DNA from: Cymodocea nodosa
Taxonomy: Eukaryota; Streptophyta; Magnoliopsida; Alismatales; Cymodoceaceae
Direction: 5' to 3'
Length of the DNA stretch: 64,000 nucleotides
Assembly (NCBI GenBank): GCA_036874045.1
Contig: CM072336.1
Location: forward strand, 16,611,001-16,675,000
Shown: positions 25,311 to 37,682 of the stretch, one piece after another
How positions within the stretch are numbered: position 1 is the first letter of the stretch
Layout of the letters: the number at the start of each line of letters is the position of its first letter
Notes under the pieces: generated by a model
Database searches by the model: none
What the model was told of the DNA's origin: nothing
The model's input: only the letters and a program-made list of their open reading frames with translations
Translations under genes and position numbers: made by a program

Positions 25311-26728
25311 ACCTTACCTACTATCTTTTATCTTTTACTTTTTCAATATTTACTTCACCATCTCTTTTTCTTTTATTTGTTTATACTACGTTATTTTGAT
25401 GATCTACTTCAGTGTAATTCTAATATTGAGTTATTTCTTGAGAATATTTACAAATTTGTTTTTCAAACCTTAAAACAACAACAAAACAGACAACTATCTT
25501 CATGGGATTTTTTACTAAGTTTATAAGTTACAATGATTTCTTACATCTATATTAAAATCAACTCAGATTAATTCATCAAAATTACTAAAAGCTTCTTCTC
25601 CACAAGTAGAATAATGCCCACATGACACTTAGAATGGGGATCTAAATCCGAAAAATAGCCAAGTTACCTTAATTAATTCAGTGATTGTATGCCTATTTGC
25701 TAGACTGAATGTTTCATGATTAGAAAATTTAGAGGTATTTAATATGTGAGGGTGAAAAATAAGGAAAAGTAGTTGGAAGCAATAAGACTCAAGATATTTA
25801 ACCTGACCTTTCCAAATGTTTTTAACTTTCTACACTTTCCCATTTTTTTAGTACTGTCAAAGTGATTGCCATTATCAAAATCAAAAAAAAAAAATTGGAA
25901 TGTTTGTTGCAAAGAGCAACCAACACCAATCATGTCAAAAAAAAAAAACTTCGATTATGGCTATGTAGTACTAATAGTTTCATAATTCTCAAAGATCTTC
26001 TTTTCATCTTAGTTAATTACATAGCAGGCATTGTTAAGGGTAAATATACCTTGGGGTTGCTTCATGGAAATTTTCAAACTAGCCAGAGAGAACATATTAA
26101 ATAATTCTGAATTTTTCTATTCTAAAAACATTAATTATAGCACTGAAGTTTACGAAAACTAATTTTTAAGGTTAATAAGGTGAACCATAGGATCAGGTTC
26201 TTATACTAAGTGAAATGTGTTATTTATCTTAATGTGAAGCCTTGAATATTTTAGTAATTCTCACAAAAAAAAAATACCTCAACAAATATTTTTTGCTGAT
26301 TTCTTTTATTCAAAAATTCAGGGGAAGTTTATTTTTTTGATATGTCTGATTTTCTCAATTTTAAGATCTTTTTTTTTTAGTCAGCATATTTTTAAGGGGA
26401 GTTATTTTCTTTACCTAGTTAGGTGTTGGCAGTTATCGAAGAATTAGCTTTTTGTCTTAAGGGCTTTTCGGACAGTTAAGTTGTAACTATCCGAAAAATT
26501 CTTAGTTTTCGACAAGTTCTTGTCTTGTGACCTTATTTCTTTTCCGGACAGTTATTCTGTAACTATTCAAAACTCTCATTCCTTTCGGTCAATTCGACCT
26601 CTAACTCACCGAACTCTAGAACTTTCCGATACTTATATGCTTTTGGAGGGTTATCTTCTCAATCTGTCTCAACTTTCCGATTCTCAAATCCTTCGTTTAC
26701 TTCATCTCTTTTTCGCGCCTTCTCTGTC
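25311..26728 (+). promoter_or_regulatory. Spacer between pol and extra ORF of B, with LTR-like repeats
   Basis: Mostly AT-rich noncoding DNA with poly-A/T runs. At 26466-26497 and 26541-26572 it carries TTTCGGACAGTTA...TAACTATCCGAAA, the same inverted repeat that fills the B LTR (compare 6691-6725), followed by further GTTA/TAACTC repeats up to about 26660. The extra ORF starts at 26729. A second, LTR-like promoter for that ORF is inferred. Confidence 0.5.
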
Positions 26729-28887
26729 ATGGCTTCATCTAGATATTTTTCTAGCCTTTCTCTGCAAGAGCAAGAATAGAGGATTCTTGTACTAGAACAA
26801 GAACTCCAATCAAATATGGCAGACCTATCTCGTGGCAAAATTCAACAAATTGTTTTTATCGAAGAAGAAGTTGTCGATATTGAGTCAATTTATTGAACTT
26901 TAGAAATAGTTACACGTTTCCTATGTTTGGAAAAACAACTTTCTCTTCTTCAAAAATTTTGTCCCGTCAGTACTTCTTTTCAGCATCAAAAGTGTCTGAA
27001 ATCCAAACAGAGAACTTTCAAGAGAAAATCCACCAAAACCTCTATTGGACATAAGAAACAAAAGACTAGTCAGTCATCTTCTACTCCTTCCAAGGGTTCT
27101 AAGGAATCTTCCTCCGATGATGAGGATATTTTTACTACTAAAGTTAACTCCTTAGAACCTCAATTTAAATCAGTTTATGAGGCTTATGTTAGCCAATTTT
27201 TGAGTTCTTATGAAGATACTAGGGCTTCTAAGAAACGTGCTTTGCATATGGCCCTACAGTTACAAACTACCTTACTCAAGAGGAGAAATCAAGTGTTACT
27301 CAATCGACTCTATAATCAACTAGGAATAAAAATTCAAGAGCCTTTTGAACCTGCTTGTTATCATGCTGCTTCTGATATGACCAATAAGCAAAAATTTATT
27401 GCTGAACCAGAATTCTGTTTGCCAAAGAAAGGAATTGATTTCAGGCATGTTGCAGGGAGAACTCATTCTAAATCTCCTGAGCTAACAATTGGCTCTTTAT
27501 ATCAAACTGCTCTTGGTTCTCCTAAATTGATTTCTCCATCTCCACAGGATTTACTGCTTGCTTCTCCTATTCCTTCCTTTGAGGTTGCCAAAACTTAATT
27601 CACATACTCTACGAGAAGAAAGAAAACTCTCTCCTCTCATCCGAGTTTTGCCAAACCTCCTTCTATAAATAAAGAAGACTTCACTCCTCCTTCATCTGAT
27701 GTAGAATCTCATCCAATTCCTTCTCCTAACACTCAAATGGTGATACAAGGATTGTATGTAGATTCGAGTTCTGTTTCTGTTCCTCAATCTCCTCCACCTT
27801 CTGAAACCCCTCTAGTAGATGAAGATCTAGAGGTTGTAGTCAATTATTCTTCAAACATCCCTACAGATGTATATTATTTCAGATCTTCTGCAGCTAGGGA
27901 TCTCTTTTTCAATAAATATCAAGGAATGAAGATCATTTACAGTAGACTAGTAAATTTTCAAGGAATGGATTCAATTCACAGTCTGCTCACTCATCGAGGG
28001 CTTTTAGGTCTTATTTCTTCTCCATCAGGGTTATCCATTTTTGAAGACCTAATTCCCCTTTTCTACTCCAATCTTGAGATTTTTTCACATTTTGTTCTCC
28101 TACACCTTCAACATCAAACAATCAGGATTGATGGAGAATTCTTGGAAACTCCTTTTGGAACACCATCTACTGCTATAAATATTGCTCTTTCTCTATCAGA
28201 ATTGGGGTGCCAGGAATCAAAAATGAATAAATTGATTGGAAAAACTCCTGATAAAAAGTTTAAGTTAGTTAAGACTGCAGATCTTAATGGTTTGGCCTAG
28301 ATGATTGCCACTATCCTGTCTTCCTTTGTATTTTAGAAAATAGGTCATGTAGATGAATTGGAGAGGAAAGTTTACCAAGCCACTTATGCTGTGATGGTTG
28401 GTATCAAGGTTAACTGAGCAAAAGTAATTATTGCTCAGATTACTCATCTACAAAGTTTTCTATTTTATGGAGATTTCATTTATCATCTAATGGCTAGATA
28501 TATTGATTTATCAGGCAAACCTCTGAAATCCATTAAAAGGAGAGTACTATAGCTTAAGGATCTTTAGAGAATGTCCTCCTCTGATCCAGTTGAGTTGCCC
28601 CCGCCTTTTCAACCATATGCAACTCAGAATTCAGCTTCTCCTTTTGCAACAGTTTCACCTCATGCAGCACCTCCTTCTGCAGAAACTCCACCTCCTGCAA
28701 CACCTAATCCAACTCTAGTAGCTCCATTTCTAGCAGTTGATAGTTCTAATACCCTCCTAAAACAAAATGAGCTTCTACTTCAACATAATCAGATGCTTTT
28801 GGATCAAGTGGCTCATTTAGAACAACTTCTAAGGGAGAGCAATACCTTAATTCAAGATTTGTTACAGAAAAAGTCAGCTGCACCTTA
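26729..28887 (+). pseudogene. Extra (env-position) ORF of element B
   Basis: ATG at 26729 (MASSRYFSSLSLQEQE). The N-terminal half is basic and serine-rich (about 26990-27130) and then helical. A C-terminal domain at about 27870-28540 shares the blocks GLLGLISS, LIPLFYSNLE, ATYAV and FLFYGDFI with the extra ORFs of A and H. A proline-rich segment and a short coiled coil (about 28740-28880) close the protein, much as a coiled coil closes that of H. It has diverged further from A than C has. No membrane segment is evident. The copy is broken and its function is unknown. Confidence 0.72.
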
Positions 28888-29026
28888 GATTTTTTTTTCC
28901 TTTGATGTAATCTTCATTGTTTATTTTATTCTGTATCTGTATTGTTTCTTACTCTTCATCAATGAAATTACATTTTATTTATCTTCGAGTATCCTTCAAT
29001 CACTTGTCTCCACTTTTTAATTCTGA

Positions 29027-29081
29027 CAAAGGGGGAGAATATATCTGTTTACAGTTTTGTCATCATCAAAAAGGGAGAGAT
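29027..29081 (+). other. Two purine tracts before the 3' LTR of element B
   Basis: CAAAGGGGGAGAA at 29027-29039 and AAAAAGGGAGAGAT at 29068-29081, the latter directly at the LTR. This is the same paired arrangement as in A, C and E. Confidence 0.82.
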
Positions 29082-29556
29082 TGTTAGTTCAATTATTTAT
29101 CAGTTAATTTTGATGATCAAAAATGTGTGGTTTAATTATTTCTACCATATTTTAACTATCTTTTTATTCAAATGAATCTTGGCTAACTACTTTGTACTCA
29201 AAGTCTTTTAAATTAGAATTTGGTAGGTTATTTTGTCTATAGTGTATTGATCGGAGAGTTAATTTATAAGTCATCGAACAAAATAGGACAAATCGGATGG
29301 TTGAGCTTCTCTCTTGGTTTTTCAGACAGTTATATCAGTAACTATCCAAAAGGTATTTATCTTCAGTGAGTTAAGTCTTTTTATGTCCGGATATGACTTT
29401 TATGGTAAGTATCCGAAATCCCTTCTATTTCGGATAGTTAAGGTTTTTCTTTCCGGATTGTTAGTTGTTTCTCTGATTTAATGTATTTTCGATTACTTTC
29501 TTCTGAAGGACACATGTCAGTCTCTCATCGCTTGACTTAAGTGACTTTTCGGAAGG

Positions 29557-32500
29557 TGTAGGATCGTATGGCTATACAAGAGGGGGGTGAATTGTGTATT
29601 TTTAATATTTTCTAAAATATAATTGAAACTTTAAAACTCAAAAACAAGTCGAGACATTGTTTTCATAAAATCATTTTTATTCAAGGTTTCAATTAAAATA
29701 TACAATTCAATTCTCCTCAAAAATTGTAGATGCAATTATAACTCGGCACCATATATCATCTAAACAATTTCATAACTACAAATAGAGAAAACTAATTTGT
29801 GGAATTTAAAACTTTTCTCCCTGTTTGAGATCTTTCTTTTTCTTCGTCAACAATTCTTCAGTGATGAATATTGTTTCTTTCTCTGCTTCACCAAATTTGC
29901 TTTCACTTGATACTTCAAATCTTCAGCGACATAAATTTAACCTATTCTGCTCCACTGAATTTTCTTCCACTTGAGAGATTTTGCCTGAAGAGGTGTTTTT
30001 GATCCTTGAAAAAGATTTTTCTTTTGGTGTGCAGGGATGGTTTGATCAACGATAATTCTATGCCTTTTATATTGTATCTTCATTTCATGTATATCCTTCA
30101 CGTTTAACTGTTAGTACCCGAGTATTTTGATAATGCAAAACCTATGTGAGGAAACATATTGTATTTCACAGTTAAGTCTTACTGCATTAGATCAGAAGGC
30201 TGTTAGAACTATTTCCAGACAGATGAAAATATCAAGAAGGTTCCAGATGAACAGATCAAGAAGATTCAGCAAAATCAGACAGTTACAGGTCTAAGTATCC
30301 GAAGAGCTAGTTTAAAGTAGCAGCAATGCTATCAGACAGTTAAAAGAATAACTATCCGATTTTACAAAGCCTTCGGAGAGTTATTTAATCAGACAGTTAA
30401 AGGGATTGAATGATCGGATAGTTAAGGAGATAACTATCCGAAAGCTTAATGGACTTTTCGGAGAGTTACAGGTATAACTATTTGAAAGTTAAATCATTCA
30501 ATAAACCACGTGCAGAAATACAGAACGGAAGATTAAAAGACTTGTCGGAGAGTTAGATAACTATCTGAGTTTCCTTTTCGGAGAGTTAGATAACTATTCG
30601 AGTTTTTTGATAAGTTACAGGCATAACTTTCCAGAACTTAAGTCTTTTTTTTACGCACGTGCAAAATGGAGGAAGCCGGCAGTTGAAAGCTTAAATAGGA
30701 AAATCGGAGAGTTAGGATAACTATCCGAAATTTAAAAGAGAGTTTTGGTAAGTTAGAATTTAACTATCCAAAACTTAAGTCAGTGAATTTCCCACGTGTA
30801 GAAATCGAGATAGATGCTCAAATAGGTTTTCGGACAGTTAAAAGGATAACTATCCGAAATTTCAAAAAAGTTTCGATGAGTTACAATTTAACCATCCGAA
30901 ACTTAAGTCATCGAATTTCCCACGTGCAGAATTCTAGACAATGGCTCAAATAAGTTTTTTGAGAGTTAGAAAAATAACTATCCGAAATCCTAAAGAATTT
31001 TGGTGAGTTACAAGATAACCTTCCGAAATTTGATAGAGTCAAGTATACAATTGTTCGGTGAGTTACAGTTATAAGTATTCGATTGGATGACAGCTCACAT
31101 TTAAATATTCTGGAATCATACATGGCAGTAAAGGATAAGTGATCTTTCAGTGAGTTACAGTTACTCTTTGGAGAGTTGCATAGCTAACTATCCGAAAGAA
31201 TAGGAAAATCGGTAAGTTGACTTGAAACATTTTTCTGAACGGTCACTTGCCGTATTGGGACTTGATCCTAATTAAGTACAATAGAATACATCCGTTAGAG
31301 GAAAATATGATCGTTGTACATATCAAGTATATATTCAAAATACAAACAACAGATATACGGTAGAGATATACAGTGAGCTACACTCGAATTCCATTTACAC
31401 TCAAGTCTGCAAACAGTGAAGAATTTTCAGAAGATCCATTGCAGAAAAAGCTCTTGCACCAAAACTTTGATTGAAGGTTTAAATCTGTTGGTTCGTGGCT
31501 TCAACCTGAAAGCTACATACAGTATAGGTTTGAGTTTCGACCTGAAAACTCTAGAGGTTGGTTTACTAAAGTATTTACCTAAAAACTTCTGTGTAGTTGG
31601 TTCTTGCTTTGACCTGAAAGCAAGTGTGTAAGTGTTGATACACTTAGTGAAGCCCAAGTGAACCTTGGGGGTGGACTAGCCGATTTGGTGAACCACCTAA
31701 AAATTTGCTATGTGTTTCTTATCTCTATTAATTTGCATTATATCAGTTTCATCTCATTTCATTTTTTGTTGAATTATTCAATTCAACATTTAAAGAATTT
31801 TAAAAATACACACTTTCACCATTCAGCCCCCCCTCTAGTGAGTCTATCGATCCTAACATTAACAATTACCAGTTTTCCACCTCTCCACGTCTTTTCTTTT
31901 TCCTTCATCAAAACACACATTCTAACCCACGTTTATATTTCGAATTTTCTTTAATCATCAGTCCGGGATCTCTGAAAAATTTCCTGCAAAATAAACTTTC
32001 TCGTCCAAAATTTTTTCATTAGTATAATAAGAAGTCGTTACTTTAATGTTAACTAAACGAGTAACACAAGTATATATATTTAACTTAATGTTTCTAACTT
32101 AATGAGTTCTTCATGTGCCATTTCACGTGACAAATGTTGTAGCTAACTCACCGAAAACAGTTTAAGTTTCGGATAGTTACGTATGTAAGTCACCAAAAAA
32201 CTCTTTATATTATAAAACTAGTAAGACACATGTCAAGACCTGAAAACATGACTTAAGTTATCTTTCGGATAGTTATGATTGTAACTCTCTGAAAAAAAAC
32301 TCTAACTCACTGATTCAGTAATAAACAAATATTTTTATAATAAGAATTTTACCACATGCAAAAATAACAACTTAAGTTTATAACTCTAACCTAATGTGTT
32401 GCCTTAGTATTCAATATAGCAACTCAACGCGTTTAGTTATGTTAACTTAACGAGTTAAACATGTGCACCTCACGTGATACAATACAACATTCGTAACTTA

Positions 32501-32935
32501 TAATTTCACCACATGTATAACACTAACTTAACGAGTTCGTCTCTTCTTTTACTCACTAACTTAACGAGTTATCATGTGACCTATTTTAACCTTTAAGCCT
32601 CTAACTTAACAAGTTCTCACGTGACCTCTATACAAACAAAACTCTAACTTAACGAGTTGTCTAAATGTGCACTGTTCATGATAAAGAATATATAACTATA
32701 AAACACATCATGCTTTTCAATAAAAACACACGTTAACTTAACGTTTAGCTAAATGAGAAATTAATGCAACAAAACAACTAGTTATTAACTTTAGATCCAA
32801 TGCAGACTAGTATTTATATTAGTAAGCTTTTTCTGTATAAATTGATGATTTTAATTTCTTTTCACAAGCAATAGTAATTGAGCAAATATGATTATTTTCA
32901 TTGAGCACACATCATCAAAACAAAAATACTCAACA
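29557..32935 (-). repeat. 3' LTR of element C (with solo LTR inside)
   Basis: The A-type LTR read on the minus strand, in two parts around the solo LTR (29557-30108 and 31859-32935). The B-type insert is visible near 32145-32310. Confidence 0.88.
30109..31858 (+). mobile_element. Solo LTR, E family, inserted in the 3' LTR of element C
   Basis: 1750 bases, TGTTAGTACCCG to CGATCCTAACA, flanked by TTAAC (30104-30108 and 31859-31863). It matches the 3' LTR of element E (45725-47375). The interior is dense with CGGAGAGTTA...TAACTATCCGAAA inverted repeats (for example 30704-30730). It is the innermost and so probably most recent layer of the nest. Confidence 0.92.
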
Positions 32936-33257
32936 ATCTCCCCATTTTTGATGATGACAAAACCATATTAAATCAAGTATGAAATATATTTAACTCAACA
33001 AAGCACCTTCGTTGGGTTAACTTTTCATTCAACAAACAATTTTGTTAACTTAAGTTCACTTAAGCTTATTTCTATTGTTTGTGTAAATATCACCTCTCAG
33101 AACTAAAACTCTCAAATGTCAATAATTATATAAGTATCAATTTTCTAATTATCATCTATGAGATTACAATAACCATTTAAATAGCATCTCCTTTTATAAT
33201 ATATATATGCAATTAAGATCATAATCATCTTTTTGTAATGTTTCTCCCCCTTTTTGT
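32936..33257 (-). other. Purine tracts before the 3' LTR of element C
   Basis: The minus strand carries AAAAATGGGGAGAT next to the LTR (32936-32949) and AAAAAGGGGGAGAAA at 33241-33257, the same pair as in A. The sequence between them is noncoding. Confidence 0.78.
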
Positions 33258-33546
33258 CATTAATCAAAAAGATAATTACAGAGAATATATATATAAGAGA
33301 ATTACAACTCTTTCTGTAAACAAGAATAATAATTGAACACATTTACAAAAAAAAATGTATTGTTCAATGAATCAAACAAGTAATACAAACATTACATTTT
33401 GTATTTAGAAACAAACAAAAACAGTTATCAACCCCTTCTAAGTATATCACTTATAGCATTACATATTTTATCTCCTAGATGCATAATATCATTTCTGATG
33501 TCGTTAAATACTACATCTAAGTTAGGAGGTTGCTGGGTTTGCTATT

Positions 33547-34854
33547 CTACTTGAACTGAATAACTTTGTTGTTGTTGTTGTATATGGTCTGTATCAGGTT
33601 GTTGTTGTTGTTGAGGTTTATGCATGGCCTGGAATGTTTGCAAATCTTTGATTCTTCAGCTTCAATAGTATTAGGAACATTGTCAATATGCTCAACATTC
33701 ATCTGTTCAGTCTCTATAGAATGTTCAGAGTTCAATTTTTCCACAAATTCTATAGTTGATGTATCTGTCTGTAATTGTTCATTTTGTTCAACAGATAATT
33801 CCATTGATTCATGCTGTGAATTCTCAAACTTTGCTTCTATAGATTCTGTAGAAGGCTGGTTAACTTTTAGCTCTTCTGGAGTCTTAACATTTTCAATATC
33901 TGCTACTCTAGACAATTTAGCTTGTGAACTAGTTACTGCTTCAACATTGTCAATTATATTTGCAATAACTTGTTCAATGTCAGGTGCCTGATGCTCTGAT
34001 TTGTCAATTTCTACATCATCAAGACTTACACTAATAAAAAAACTTGAGCTCATATTTGACTTGTATTTCTTCTCAAGCTTTCTAGCAAGGGAAAATAAAG
34101 TCTCATTATCTTCATTAGTTTCAATGTGTTCGAAACTGATGAGTTTATCAAATGCACAATAAGGTACAATGTCTAGACATACATTGTCCTTTGGAAATAA
34201 ATTTTCATCTAATTTTCCTTTTTCAATGGACTTTGTTTCCTTAAACATAATTTTTCTGACTTTCCTTCTTCTATAACATTTCTATTTCTCCTTTTCAAGT
34301 ATTGCTGTTTTCTTTTCAAATTGCTCCATAAAAGTTTTCTACTTTAATTCTTCTAAGACACTTTATATTGCAACGGCCTTTCGAAAACTGTCAACTTTTG
34401 TTTTGTCTACAACTATATCTGATTCTACTTGTTTTGAATATAAAGGAGTAGGGATAGCTGATTCATGCTCTTCCTCAAATGCATGTAGTCTTGTACCATT
34501 TATAGGAGTTTGAGGAGTTCTATTTGATGAACCTACACCTTTTTCCAAATATTCTGCATACTGTTCCAAAAATGCAATCTCAGCACACTTCATTCTGTAT
34601 TCTCTATCAAATTTACTACGGATACCCATATATGTAATATTTGCATCAGTATTTTGAAGTTGTTGTCCAACTTCATTTAGTATACCTTCAGGAAAGAAAT
34701 ATTCACTATAAATTTCTACTAAGCTTTTGTCCACTCGAAATATTTTCTTGAACCAAGTACATGGAACTTCATCATTCTCGATTTCTTTTCCTTTTGCATC
34801 TCTTCTGCTTTTGCCTTTTCCTCTACCACGACCTTTGTAGAACTTGGAGACCAT
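33547..34854 (-). pseudogene. Extra (env-position) ORF of element C
   Basis: ATG at 34854 on the minus strand (MVSKFYKGRGRGKGKSRR). It matches the extra ORF of A over its basic N-terminus and its charged, E/Q-rich middle. Upstream (35047-35077) lie the same GAGTTA/TAACTC repeats. It ends near 33547 with the Q/N-rich stretch also seen after the A ORF. The conserved C-terminal domain is little represented. Broken. Confidence 0.72.
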
Positions 34855-36562
34855 CGTCGCAAGTTGTAACAGCAACAAGCGGGAAAGATTTTCTTGACAA
34901 AGTTTACAAATAACCTAAGTGCCCGTGTAATAAGTGTTTAAATAGGCTTTTTAGGCGTATAACTTAACGTGAAGAGAAGTCGGGTTTAGAAATTAAATAA
35001 ATATTGAATAAAGTTTATTCAATCAAGGTACCCGAAATATTCAAGTATAACTCGTTGAGTTAACTAACCTAACGAGTAAAATGCTGTCTAGAGGTAGTTT
35101 TACACGTTACCTTATTTAACATAACGTCTAGCTAGTACGCTTAAAATTTTTGGATGCTTCCAACTGAAACGTTCCGAAAACAACACACATGCTAAACTTA
35201 ACATTATCTTGAGAACATTGTAAACTATTTGAACATTTTGTCCTTTGAATCTAAAATAGTTTATTTGTCTTTTTAAATTATTTCATCAAGATTTTAAGAG
35301 GACATTAATTCAGATTAACTAAGATTTGTATTCTAAATTATATTAATCTGTTTTCGACATTGTTAATCCTCCCCCTACAAATATACTTCAAATATATTCA
35401 ATCAAAATACAAAATATACTTGTAGTGACAATAGATGTCAAGTATAACTATACTTTTAAATTTTCTTTTCAGAGACTTCCGTTATCCTAACATCATCAAA
35501 AATGATTTCCAAAATCAATTCCTACTATATATGAATCAAAACACAACTTTGAACTCAATGTGATTAATTCAAAGAGAATAAAAGAATGTATCTCAAATAA
35601 ACATTTTCAAAAATACTAATGTTGATTCAATAAATCAGTAGTCATATTGGTAGAAACTATATGCGATTCAAAGATATCTGTAATTAATGAAACAACTTTT
35701 TCTTTTCAAAACAGTAAATATTGATAATTTTCTTTAAAAGTTAGTTTGAAAGCTTGAATCATACAAGAGCTTTTTAATGTACCTGTGTAATGAGCTTTCA
35801 ATCAACAATCCTAGATCTGATTAGGACCTTAGGTTGCCAAATTTAAAGAATCCTTTTTCAAGATAACAATCCTTACATACGTATTTGCTCAAGTACAAAA
35901 GGCTCGTGATCAAATTGATCAATAAACTCTCAAAGATTTTCACTTTGTAGGCACTTTTCATTTTAAGCATAGTATATATGTATTTCATTAATACAGATGC
36001 AATAAAAGACAAATCTCATACAATTTTTACTTCTATGATTGTATTGAGAATATGAATTAGTTTCAATAAGCTTATACTTTTGATTAACAGTTTAAGATGA
36101 GTTACATATAACTTATTCTATAAGTTTAATTAATTAAGTCAAATTTATGCATGATCATATGCATTTTCCTTGATTCGAAGAAAACATTTAATCAAAATTT
36201 CAGAATGTCAGAAGTATTTAATGTTTTTCATTTACACTTCCACTTAAAATCGTAAAAACCATTAAAATTGATAAACTACTTAAAATCAATAAGATACTAC
36301 TATGATTTTACAATAAATACATAGTATCTTAAGTAGCAGTTTAAATATTACTTTAGATATTTATCATAAGTATATAATATCTATGAGGTGAACAACATCA
36401 TCAATAATATTTATCTTTTTATGTGGAGTTTAAGCATTTTACACATCACATAGCCTACAAATACCTAAATTTAATTTAATGTTGCAGAATGTATTTTCGT
36501 CAAGAGGTTTTATCAATATATCAGCTAATTGATTTTTACTAGACACAAATTCTAATTTAATC
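34855..36562 (-). other. Pol-to-ORF spacer and RNase H end of element C
   Basis: Minus-strand counterpart of 19130-20830 in element A. The RNase H end (SSKNQLADI and LGICRLCDV blocks) lies at about 36420-36560. The rest is AT-rich noncoding sequence with the GAGTTA repeats and a TATA-like TTTAAACAC near the ORF. Confidence 0.7.
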
Positions 36563-37682
36563 CTTCACGTTTAACCACTACCAGTTTTCCACTTCTCCAC
36601 GTCTTTTCTTTTTCCTTCATCGAAACACACACATTCTAACCCATGTTTATATTTCGAATTTTCTTTAATCAACAGTCTTGGATCTCTGAAAAATTTCCTG
36701 CAAAATAAGCTTTCTTGTCCAAAATTTTTTCATCAGTGTAATAAGAAGTCGTTATTTTAATGTTAACTAAACGAGTAACACAAGTATATATATATAACTT
36801 AACGTTTCTAACTTAACGAGTTCCTCATGTGCCATTTCACGTGACAAGTACTATAGCTAACTCAATGAACTAAGTCCGTGGTGTTATGCTAACTCAACGA
36901 ACCAGCTTAACCTTTCTTTCGGAAGGTTAAATGATAACTCACCGAAAACAGTTTAAGTTTCGGATAGTTATGGATGTAAGTCACCGAAAAACTCTTTATA
37001 TTATAAAACTAGTGAGACATGTGTTAAGACCTGAAAACATGACTTAAGTTACCTTTCGGATTCAATAATAAACAAATGTTTTTATAATAAGAATTTTACC
37101 ACATGCAAAAATAACAACTTAAGTTTATAACTCTAACCTAACGCGTTGCCTTTGTGTTCAATATAGCAACTCAACGCATTTAGTTATGTTGACATAATGA
37201 GTTAAACATGTGCACCTCACGTGATACAATACAACATTCGTAACTTATAATTTCACCACGTGTATAACACTAACTTAATGAGTTTGTCTCTTCTTTTACT
37301 CACTAACCTAATGAGTTATCACGTGACCTATTTTAACCTTTAAGCCTCTAACTTAACGAGTTCTCATGTAACCTCTATACAAACAAAACTCTAACTTAAC
37401 GAGTTGTCTAAATGTACACTGTTCATGATACAGAAGATATAACTTTAAAACATATCATGCTTTTCAATAAAAACACACATTAACTTAACGTTTAGCTAAA
37501 TGAGAAATTAATGCAACGAAACGACTAGTTATTAACTTTAGATCCAATACAGACAAGTATTTATATCAGTAAGCTTTTTCTGTATAAATTGATGATTTTA
37601 ATTTCTTTTCACAAGCAATAGTAATTGAGCAAATATGATTATTTTCATTCAGCACACATCATCAATACAAAAATACTCAACA
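36563..37682 (-). repeat. 5' LTR sequence of element C
   Basis: The A-type LTR start lies at 37682 on the minus strand, with GTTAAGTTA repeats, CACGTG boxes and the B-type insert (about 36900-37060). It does not reach the usual GATCCTACA end. Confidence 0.85.

Larger units (their letters stand above)
29557..37682 (-). mobile_element. Sirevirus element C, minus strand, inserted in the B 3' LTR
   Basis: A-family element in reverse, flanked by the 5-base duplication GAAGG (29552-29556 and 37683-37687). On the minus strand: 5' LTR sequence (about 36563-37682), the last part of RNase H (about 36420-36560), the pol-to-ORF spacer, the extra ORF, purine tracts, and a 3' LTR (29557-32935) that holds a solo LTR of the E family. 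It is an incomplete fossil carrying only the 3' part of the interior. Both LTRs have the B-type insert, so it is of the long LTR subfamily, like G. Confidence 0.9.

Noticed and set aside
28571-28888. Independent proline-rich host gene
   Set aside because: It is the tail of the extra ORF of element B, in line with the upstream segment, and ends in a coiled coil as the H ORF does.
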